From contig NZ_CP030047.1 of assembly GCF_015291625.1 (NCBI RefSeq), positions 8,184,001 to 8,248,000 on the forward strand: a stretch of DNA of 64,000 nucleotides, written 5' to 3'. The notes beneath the pieces are model-generated. The model was not told the DNA's origin. It ran no database searches and saw only the letters and a list, made by a program, of their open reading frames with translations. Positions 57,680 to 64,000 of the stretch are shown piece by piece. Numbering within the stretch: position 1 is the stretch's first letter; each line of letters starts with the position of its first letter. This DNA comes from Bradyrhizobium sp. CCBAU 53421 (GTDB lineage: Bacteria > Pseudomonadota > Alphaproteobacteria > Rhizobiales > Xanthobacteraceae). The position numbers and the translations under genes are program-made.

Positions 57680-58486
57680 TCAGTCCGAGATCGCCGCAAT
57701 ATAGCGCGCGACCGAACGGTCGAACGCCGCCTTGGCATCGGTCGCGATGTTCTTGCCCCACCAGGCGCCGTAGATCCGATCGAACGCCAGCGGCGCGACC
57801 GCGCGCGCGACGCGGCGGACCGCGGTTGCGTTGAGCGGGATGTAGTTCGGGTAGGAATACATGAAGCTGACCGAGCGGCGATCCATCGCCACCATCGCGA
57901 TGTCGCCGGTCAAGAGCGCACCGCGCCCGTCCGCGCCCTTGCGCCAATGCAGCATGGTGGCGCCGGCGAAATGTCCGCCGCCCCGCACCAGCAGAATGTC
58001 GTCGGAGATGCGATAGCTGTCGCCTTGCCACGGCAGGATAGACCGATAGGGCCGCGTGACCCACTGCGCGTCGTCGCCGTGCAGATAGACCGGCGCGTCG
58101 TCGAACGCCGCGCTCCAGTCGGAGACCGCGCCATAATAATGCGGATGGGAGATCGCGATCGCCTTCAGCCCGCCGAGCGATTTGACATGCGCGATCGCCT
58201 CCGGCGTGACGAGCGGCACGCAGTCCCACATCACGCAGCCGCCGCCGTCAGGCACCAGCAGCGCGCGCTGCCCGATCGCAAAGGACGGCTCGAGCGCCAA
58301 TCCGACGAGGCCGAGATCGTCGCGCCAGATCAAGCGATGCCGCCCGGCGAGGTCCTCGCGTGTCAGCCATGCCTGCCCTTTCCAGTTCACATATTGCCGC
58401 TCGTCCTCGCAGATCGGGCAGGACGATGGCGGCGCCGCGGTTTCAGGGAATTGCGCGCCGCATTGTTCGCAAATCCAGAGGGGCAT
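57680..58486 (-). CDS. metallo-beta-lactamase-fold hydrolase with zinc-ribbon N-terminus
   Basis: From the ATG at 58486 the product has 268 residues. The first 30 contain two CxxC pairs (CEQCG and CPICE) typical of a zinc ribbon. The MBL-fold domain has the HxH segment [12 protein letters not shown], the second histidine in [12 protein letters not shown], and the aspartate in LLTGDIAMV. Substrate unknown. The last three catalytic His/Asp positions are present, but the usual HxHxDH is shortened to HPHYYG, so metal binding may differ from the model enzymes. Confidence 0.87.
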   Translation of the reverse strand: MPLWICEQCGAQFPETAAPPSSCPICEDERQYVNWKGQAWLTREDLAGRHRLIWRDDLGLVGLALEPSFAIGQRALLVPDGGGCVMWDCVPLVTPEAIAHVKSLGGLKAIAISHPHYYGAVSDWSAAFDDAPVYLHGDDAQWVTRPYRSILPWQGDSYRISDDILLVRGGGHFAGATMLHWRKGADGRGALLTGDIAMVAMDRRSVSFMYSYPNYIPLNATAVRRVARAVAPLAFDRIYGAWWGKNIATDAKAAFDRSVARYIAAISD

Positions 58487-58546
58487 TGAGACCACACGCG
58501 TGGGGTTGAAGCTGATCCCCTGATCTACGTCAGCAGCGAGGCGCGT

Positions 58547-59527
58547 TCAATGCCGACGCCCCAGTTCCATCTGCATCTCCGCTGGAGCCGCGCCGAACTT
58601 GCGGCGGAAGGCGCGGTGGAAATAGGACAGGTCGTTGAAGCCCACCGTATAGGCAACGTCGCTGACCTTGCGGCCGGCGCCCTGCGCATGGAGCAGCAGC
58701 CGCCGCGCCAGCAGCAGGCGCTGATCGAGGACATATTCCGAGAACGTCGTGCCTTCGGCCGCGAACAGGCGTTGCGCCTGGCGCGTGCTCAGCGCATTCG
58801 CCTTTGCGATGGCCTCGATCGTGAGCTTGCCATTGTCGAGATTCTTCAGGACGTCGGCCTTCATCAGATCGAGCCGCGCCTTCGCCATGCCGTCGCGAGC
58901 GGCCAGCTCCTTCCGTTCGGCACGGCTGCCGAGCACGAGGCCGACCAGATCGGCAAGGTGATGTGCCGCCGCCTGCTGGCCCGGCACATCGAGATCGCCG
59001 GCAAGCTCGGTGCAGAGCGCCGAATAGCGCTCGATCATCGCGCTCAAGGCCCGCTCCCGCCCGAGCGGGCGCGCCAGCTGCGTCTCCGCCGTGGGGACGA
59101 CCTGGAGCAAAAGGCGTCGCGGAAACCGCGTCGTCGTGAAGCTGCCGGACTGGGTGAGATCGGCGGAGCCGACGATATTCATCTCGGTGAGGCACATCTG
59201 GCCGCGCTGGAGCTCGATCGCCTTGCTGCCTTGTGTGACCTGCACCGTGCCGCGCGTCGCAAAGATCAGAACGAGGTCGTCGCAGCCGTCGTCCAGAAGC
59301 GCGCGGGTCCGCGCGAAACGGGCCGAGCCGCCGCGCGGCGTCGCGATCGCGACCGTGTGCAGCAGCGTGAACTCGTTGTGGCAATCGATGCGGTTGTCGT
59401 CGGTCGGTCCGACATCGAGCCGGCAGAAGCCGCGGCAAATGCCTTCGCGCCAAGCCTCATAGGCCGGCCCTTTCGCCAGGCCGTGATGGAAGATCGAGAA
59501 CCGGTTGGGCACCTGTGTCTCGGACAT
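58547..59527 (-). CDS. AraC family transcriptional regulator
   Basis: The 326-residue protein has an N-terminal cupin-like sensor domain (about 20-195) of the AraC-binding type, with a GTVQVTQGSKAIELQRGQMC strand region. Its C-terminal AraC DNA-binding domain (about 220-320) has two helix-turn-helix motifs, including VSDVAYTVGFNDLSYFHRAF. The domain order and length match FeaR/NitR-type regulators of catabolic genes. The gene is divergent from the ECF sigma gene at 59702. Inducer and targets are unknown. Confidence 0.92.
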   Translation of the reverse strand: MSETQVPNRFSIFHHGLAKGPAYEAWREGICRGFCRLDVGPTDDNRIDCHNEFTLLHTVAIATPRGGSARFARTRALLDDGCDDLVLIFATRGTVQVTQGSKAIELQRGQMCLTEMNIVGSADLTQSGSFTTTRFPRRLLLQVVPTAETQLARPLGRERALSAMIERYSALCTELAGDLDVPGQQAAAHHLADLVGLVLGSRAERKELAARDGMAKARLDLMKADVLKNLDNGKLTIEAIAKANALSTRQAQRLFAAEGTTFSEYVLDQRLLLARRLLLHAQGAGRKVSDVAYTVGFNDLSYFHRAFRRKFGAAPAEMQMELGRRH

Positions 59528-59701
59528 GATCCGTGCTCCGAAAGCGCGATCGATCGAAACGAGGCGACGAACGATCGCGCTCTTCCCGGCGTGCGCATGT
59601 CGTTCCTGTCCCTACGCTTGGCGCGACGGTCCACGACTCCGGCGGGGAGCCTGATACCACTCCGCCGGTTGACGGTAAAGCTATTCACGAGATGCAACCC
59701 T

Positions 59702-60265
59702 ATGATGCAAGGTGCGAAAGCCGGGAATAAAACGGCGCAGCAGTTTCGTGACGCCGCCCTGCCCTGGCTCGACGATGCCTATGCGTTCGCCCAGGTCCTG
59801 ATGCGTACCGAGGCGGACGCCGAACAGGCCGTGCAGGACTGCTATCTGCGCGCACTGCGCCAGTTCGACGGCTTTCGCGGCACCGCCATCAGGCCCTGGC
59901 TGCTCGCGATCCTCAAAACCGTCTGTCAGGAAAAACGTGGCGAAAAACTCGGCGGCCGCGTAGCGGCGGATGATGCCGGCAACAAAGACAAGTCCGGCCG
60001 ACGCGTCACGCCGACAATCCGGCAACTCATCGGCGAGCTACCCGCGCCGCTCGGGGAGGTCATCGCGCTGCGCGAAATGATCGATCTCTCCTACAAGGAG
60101 ATCGCCGAGGTCACCGGCGTTCCCGTCACCACCGTGATGTCGCGGATCGCGGAGGCCCGCGGCCTGCTGCTCGCGGCGCGGCGCGCAGCAGCCAGGGCGG
60201 CGCCGGAGGCGAGCCCTGCAAGTGGCACGTCGAAACCCACGATCTACCGCGCGAACGCCTGTTGA
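59702..60265 (+). CDS. RNA polymerase ECF-type sigma factor
   Basis: The 187-residue product reads from ATG at 59702 (or the next ATG). Region 2 has DAEQAVQDCYLRALRQFDGF and the WL pair in RPWLLAILKTVCQEKRGE. Region 4 has LREMIDLSYKEIAEVTGVPV and TTVMSRIAEARGLLL. Group-3 ECF factors direct stress or envelope regulons. No anti-sigma gene is adjacent: the next gene is a convergent asparaginase whose 3' end overlaps this one by 22 bases. The Shine-Dalgarno is weak. Confidence 0.9.
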   Translation: MMQGAKAGNKTAQQFRDAALPWLDDAYAFAQVLMRTEADAEQAVQDCYLRALRQFDGFRGTAIRPWLLAILKTVCQEKRGEKLGGRVAADDAGNKDKSGRRVTPTIRQLIGELPAPLGEVIALREMIDLSYKEIAEVTGVPVTTVMSRIAEARGLLLAARRAAARAAPEASPASGTSKPTIYRANAC

Positions 60266-61344
60266 ACTGCCGCGGACTCCGTGATGCCGTTTGCGATCAG
60301 GAGCTCAAGCAGCACGCGCGCCTTCTGCGGGTTGAGATCGAGCGAGACCGCGAAGCCGAGCTTGTCGTCTTCGACCTCGACGTTGCGGTTGACATAGCCC
60401 GAGCCGACCCGGGTCGAACGCACCACCAGGACACCCTGCCTCGCCGCCGCCGCCAGCGCATCGATCGCACCTTTCGACGAATTGCCGTCACCGACGCCGG
60501 CCAGCACGATGCCCTTGGCGCCGCGCTTGACCGCATCCTCGACCTCCGCGGCATCCATGTTGGCGTGCGAATAGATGATGTCGACCCGCGGCAGTGGTGG
60601 CGCGTCCGGCAGCTTCAGCTTGGCACCCTTGACTGACGCGACCGGCTGCAGGAAGCGCAACGAGCCGGTGTCGACATAGCCGACCGGACCGCCATCCGGC
60701 GAACGGAACGTCTCGACGCTGGTGGTATTGGTCTTCTGCACCCAACGCGCCGCATGGATGGTATCGTTGAGCACCACGAGCACGCCGCGGCCCCGCGATT
60801 CCGGCGCGGAGGCGACCCGCATCGCCTCGTAGAGATTGGCGGGGCCGTCGGCGCCGATCGCGGTCGAGGGCCGCATCGATCCGACCAGCACCACCGGCAT
60901 GTCGGTGTCCAGCACGTTCTGCAGGAAGAACGCTGTCTCCTCCATCGTATCGGTGCCATGCGTGATGACGACGCCGTCGACCTCCTTGTTGTCGATCGCG
61001 GAACGGATGCGCTTGACGAGGTCGAACCAGACCTTGTCATTCATGTCCTGCGAGCCGATCGACGAGATCTGCTCGGCCGAGATCTGGGCGAGCTTGTCGA
61101 TGCCCGGAATGGCCGCGATCAGATTGGCCGCACTGACCTTGCCCGAATCGTAGGCATTGCCGGCGCGCACATTGGCCTGGCCCGCGATGGTGCCGCCGGT
61201 GCCGAGCACGAGCACGCGGGCCAGAGCGCCGCCGGCGGGCGACTGCTGTGCAATGACCGGCGACGCAAGCCCGACCACGAGGGCTGCGGCAAGGCCGATG
61301 ATGGTGCGCGCGGAACGAGTTGATCGAAGCGAGTGCAGCGTCAT
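60244..61344 (-). CDS. periplasmic type II L-asparaginase
   Basis: From the ATG at 61344 (after GGGGAAGAA) the product has 366 residues. A signal peptide ends at about residue 32 (SPVIA). The catalytic threonine is T52 in GTGGTIAGQ, and the second active-site motif is ITHGTDTMEETAFFL. It hydrolyses asparagine (and usually some glutamine) to aspartate and ammonia in the periplasm. The gene is tail-to-tail with the ECF sigma gene, and the last 22 bases overlap. Confidence 0.94.
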   Translation of the reverse strand: MTLHSLRSTRSARTIIGLAAALVVGLASPVIAQQSPAGGALARVLVLGTGGTIAGQANVRAGNAYDSGKVSAANLIAAIPGIDKLAQISAEQISSIGSQDMNDKVWFDLVKRIRSAIDNKEVDGVVITHGTDTMEETAFFLQNVLDTDMPVVLVGSMRPSTAIGADGPANLYEAMRVASAPESRGRGVLVVLNDTIHAARWVQKTNTTSVETFRSPDGGPVGYVDTGSLRFLQPVASVKGAKLKLPDAPPLPRVDIIYSHANMDAAEVEDAVKRGAKGIVLAGVGDGNSSKGAIDALAAAARQGVLVVRSTRVGSGYVNRNVEVEDDKLGFAVSLDLNPQKARVLLELLIANGITESAAVQQAFAR

Positions 61345-61569
61345 TTCTTCCCCCAGCGACACATTTCCTGGTCACAACTCGTGGTTTTGTCGCGCAAGAA
61401 ATGGACAAACTTGCGGCGGAGGACGCCGGGAGAAAAATTCAGGCCTTCCCGGCCGGCCTTGCCCGCCATCCTGCGAACTCCGCCTCGTTCTCCGGCGCTC
61501 GGGCGATAGCTTGACATCGCAGGGATGCCGGCGCACCTTTTTCGAAGATTCTTCGGATTTTTGTGAACC

Positions 61570-62742
61570 ATGCACTTCCAGCTTCCCGACGATCTCCGCA
61601 TACTGCAAGGCCGGGTACGCGACTTCGTGCGCAGCGAGCTCAAGCCCCATGATGCCGCGATCGAGGCAACCGGCGCCGTGCCGGAGAGCGCCATGGCCGG
61701 CCTGCGCAGGATGGGATTGTTCGGCACCAACACGCCGAAGCAATTCGGCGGGCTGGGCCTCTCCATGCTCGGCAGCTGTCTCGCGATCGAGGAACTCGCG
61801 AAGGCGCATACCGCATTCTACTATCTGTGCGGGGTGAACGTTCATATCGGATCGAAGGCGATCGAGTTCTTCGCGCAGCCCGCTGTGCGTGACCGTTGGC
61901 TGCCGGAGCTCGCCAGCGGACGGATCATCGGCGCCTTCGCGCTGACCGAGCCGGACGCAGGATCGGATGCCGCCCGCATCCAGACCCGGGCGCGACGGGA
62001 CGGCGATCATTACGTGCTCGACGGCCGCAAGACCTACATCACCAACGCGCCGGTCGCCGGCGTGTTCACAGTGTTTGCCACGCTCGACCCGTCGGCGGGC
62101 GCAAACGGGATTGCGGCCTTTGTCGTCGACGCGAAGACGCCGGGTCTCGCTATCGGCCGTCTGGTCGAGATGGCCGCCGGCCGCGGCTCAGCGCATGCCG
62201 AGGTGCTCTTCGAAGGCTGCCGCGTTCCGCGCGAGAACCTGCTCGGCCAGGAGGACGAGGGATTCGCCATTGCGATGCGGTGCCTGGATGCCGGGCGCAC
62301 GCATTGGGGCGCCTATTGCGTCGGCGCGGCGAGCCAGCTCATGGACTACGCGCTCGATCATGTCTCGGAGCGCGAGACGTTCGGACGCAAGCTGCGCGAC
62401 CACCAGGGCATCGAATGGCAAATCGCCGACATGGCGAGCGCGCTGCATGCCGCGCGCCTCGTCGCCTATGAGGCGGCCTGGCGCTACGACCAAAGCGACG
62501 CCGCCGCCCGCACCGCCGCCGCGGCACTCTCCAAATATACCGGCGCCGACATGGTGCAGCGGGTGGCCGACATGACCATGCAGCTGTTCGGTGGTGCCGG
62601 TTATTCCAGGGACCTGCCGATCGAGCGCATCTGGCGCGAGACGCGGGTGGTCCGCATTCTGGATGGCACATCGGAGATCATGCGACAGATCATCGCCCGC
62701 AATGCGTTCCGCAACCATGAACGGCGGAACGCACCAATCTGA
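61570..62742 (+). CDS. acyl-CoA dehydrogenase family protein
   Basis: The 390-residue flavoprotein has the N-terminal helical domain (1-115), the FAD-binding middle with AFALTEPDAGSDAARIQT, and the C-terminal segment GGAGYSRDLPIERIWRETRV then ILDGTSEIMRQIIARNAF. These are clear ACAD landmarks. The substrate is unknown; the context (a TetR regulator follows in the same direction) suggests a local fatty- or aryl-acyl-CoA pathway. The ATG is preceded by a T-rich region without a strong ribosome binding site. Confidence 0.93.
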   Translation: MHFQLPDDLRILQGRVRDFVRSELKPHDAAIEATGAVPESAMAGLRRMGLFGTNTPKQFGGLGLSMLGSCLAIEELAKAHTAFYYLCGVNVHIGSKAIEFFAQPAVRDRWLPELASGRIIGAFALTEPDAGSDAARIQTRARRDGDHYVLDGRKTYITNAPVAGVFTVFATLDPSAGANGIAAFVVDAKTPGLAIGRLVEMAAGRGSAHAEVLFEGCRVPRENLLGQEDEGFAIAMRCLDAGRTHWGAYCVGAASQLMDYALDHVSERETFGRKLRDHQGIEWQIADMASALHAARLVAYEAAWRYDQSDAAARTAAAALSKYTGADMVQRVADMTMQLFGGAGYSRDLPIERIWRETRVVRILDGTSEIMRQIIARNAFRNHERRNAPI

Positions 62743-62827
62743 CAACGGCGTCTTCCACTTTATGTTGCAATAGTTCTTGGTGATCCACTTCGGCGGCCTT
62801 ACTGTTTTTTCGGGACGGGAGAAGGAA

Positions 62828-63442
62828 GTGGCTTCGGGGACGACGCTCAAGCTCAAGCAACAACGCAGCCGCGATCGGCGCGAGCAGATCCTCTCGGCAG
62901 CGACCAAGCTGTTCGGCCAGAAGGGCATCGACGGCACCTCGCTCACCGAGGTCGCGACCGTGGCGAAAGTACCGCTCTCCAGCATCTACGACTATTTCGC
63001 GGACAAGCGTGCGCTGGTGCTCGACGTGCCCGAGGGCAATTTCGAAGCGCTGTATCAGAAGACCGAGCCGCTGCTGGTGAAGGGAGGCGATCCCGTCGAG
63101 CAGCTTCGCATCATCTTCCTGACCAACTTCCAGTACATCAAGGACAACCCGAGCTGGGGTCGCGTGTTCTTCCTGGAGATCTGGCCGAGCGTCCTTGCCG
63201 CCGAGCCGCGCGTCAAGAAAGCGGTCGACAAATATGCGCTGCGCTACGTGCAGCTGATCAAGCAGGCGAGCCGCGCCGGCATCTATCGCCGAAACCTCGA
63301 TCCCTACACCGCGATGTCGCTGATGATGGGCGGCATGTGCCACCTGACGGCGGTCTGGCTGCTCTACGGCCGCAAATACGATCTGGTGAAGAAGGGCAAG
63401 ACGCTGTTCACCACGCTGCACAACGGATTCGTGCAGCGTTAG
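62828..63442 (+). CDS. TetR family transcriptional regulator
   Basis: From the GTG at 62828 (after GGGAGAAGGAA) the product has 204 residues. The N-terminal helix-turn-helix (about 20-62) reads TSLTEVATVAKVPLSSIYDY. The C-terminal part is a helical ligand domain with FLTNFQYIKDNPSWGRVFFL. A start at 62777 (TTG) is possible, but its ribosome binding site is poorer. It lies 85 bases after the acyl-CoA dehydrogenase gene and could regulate it. Confidence 0.9.
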   Translation: MASGTTLKLKQQRSRDRREQILSAATKLFGQKGIDGTSLTEVATVAKVPLSSIYDYFADKRALVLDVPEGNFEALYQKTEPLLVKGGDPVEQLRIIFLTNFQYIKDNPSWGRVFFLEIWPSVLAAEPRVKKAVDKYALRYVQLIKQASRAGIYRRNLDPYTAMSLMMGGMCHLTAVWLLYGRKYDLVKKGKTLFTTLHNGFVQR

Positions 63443-63653
63443 CTGCCCGGTCCCAGCTCTACCCATCCTACGCACTGTCTGCCGGAGAGCGGTTCGCGCC
63501 GCGAATGATTTGATCCAAATCCAGCGCTGTTTGACCTCTCGTTGAGACGATCCTTTCCGGAAAACCAATACACAACCGTCGAGATCATGTTCTAGTATGA
63601 CGCGGTGGGCGACCCGCGGCAGGACGCGCGGGCACTGGGATGGGAGCGAACCG

Positions 63654-64000
63654 ATGGACGTCAAGGCTGTTCTGCCGCCGCGTGGTCGCGACTATCGCCT
63701 CGATCTGCTGCGCGGCTTCGCCAACTGGGCGATCTATCTCGATCACATCCCGAACAACGCCGTGAACTGGATCACGCAGAAGAATTTCGGCTTCAGCGAC
63801 GCCGCCGATCTGTTCGTGTTCATCTCCGGCTACACTGCGTCCTTTGTCTATGCGCGGATGATGCTCGAGCGCGGCACCGTGATCGGCGCCACCCGGCTGA
63901 TCAAGCGGGCCTGGCAGATCTACGTCGCGCATGTCCTGCTGTTCGTGATCTACATCGCCGAGATCGGCTATCTCGCGCAGCGCTATCACGATCCCAACCT
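63654..64000 (+). CDS. OpgC-like membrane acyltransferase, N-terminal fragment
   Basis: Only the first 115 residues lie within the window; the gene continues past base 64000. The segment YRLDLLRGFANWAIYLDHIP is the start of an OpgC/acyltransferase-3-like protein. FGFSDAADLFVFISGYTASF is a characteristic helix, and a further helix (WQIYVAHVLLFVIYIAEIGY) follows. OpgC transfers succinyl residues to osmoregulated periplasmic glucans in other bacteria. The ATG follows GGGAGCGAACCG. Confidence 0.85.
   Translation, partial: MDVKAVLPPRGRDYRLDLLRGFANWAIYLDHIPNNAVNWITQKNFGFSDAADLFVFISGYTASFVYARMMLERGTVIGATRLIKRAWQIYVAHVLLFVIYIAEIGYLAQRYHDPN

Overview
The window is a gene-dense chromosomal stretch with high G+C content, estimated by eye. 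It looks like core genome of an alphaproteobacterium of the Rhizobiales, most likely Bradyrhizobium or a close relative (Nitrobacteraceae). The supporting signs are a three-gene transhydrogenase (pntA1-pntA2-pntB), a GapR (DUF2312) protein, an aa3-type oxidase subunit IV, a LexA box of the alphaproteobacterial GAAC-N7-GAAC form, a FeeM-like synthase, many GGDEF/EAL proteins, and dispersed intergenic repeats of the kind seen in Bradyrhizobium genomes. No tRNA, rRNA, CRISPR array, insertion sequence, integrase or prophage was recognised.

Layout. 1-6.8 kb: the 5' end of an ABC-F ATPase with a long leader, a PAS-GGDEF-EAL protein, an LhgO-like oxidoreductase, two YdcH-like small proteins, a pair of small genes behind a LexA box, and a GGDEF protein. 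6.9-9.4 kb: purE-purK facing aqpZ across a repeat and terminator. 9.6-14.4 kb: rpsU, a TPR lipoprotein, a low-complexity membrane-anchored protein, a cupin, a calcium/proton antiporter, an alpha/beta hydrolase and a 56-residue ORF. 14.4-19.8 kb: pntB-pntA2-pntA1, an oxidase subunit IV and an M3 oligopeptidase. 19.9-25.8 kb: a sigma-54 response regulator and two peptidoglycan enzymes (L,D-transpeptidase and M15-like DUF882). 25.9-35.4 kb: a class III cyclase with TPRs, gapR, DUF1244, DUF1036-pyk, an OsmC protein with a TetR regulator, a large membrane protein and a LivJ-type binding protein.

35.5-48.3 kb, all on the minus strand, is the cell-envelope block tolQ-tolR-tolA-tolB, then a membrane GGDEF-EAL protein and a FeeM-like acyltransferase, then pal, ybgF/cpoB, tilS, ftsH and a DUF3052 gene. 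The two signalling genes separate tolB from pal. 48.3-58.5 kb: a repeat-rich gap, crcB, sodB, a GNAT, a MATE exporter, DUF2147, a DUF3095 cyclase-like protein, a COG0523 GTPase behind a Zur-like box, htpG and a metallo-beta-lactamase-fold protein. 58.5-64 kb: AraC and ECF sigma regulators, a periplasmic asparaginase, an acyl-CoA dehydrogenase with a TetR regulator, and the start of an OpgC-like protein.

Themes. Envelope maintenance (Tol-Pal, Ldt, DUF882, FtsH, AqpZ) sits among second-messenger genes: three GGDEF proteins, two of them with complete EAL domains, one class III cyclase and one degenerate cyclase-like protein. CtrA-like TTAA-N7-TTAA patterns occur upstream of three envelope or signalling genes. 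No obviously foreign island or defence system was found. The observations most worth testing are the signalling pair inside the tol-pal cluster, the LexA-box small-gene pair, the leader ORF of the ABC-F gene and the Zur-like box.
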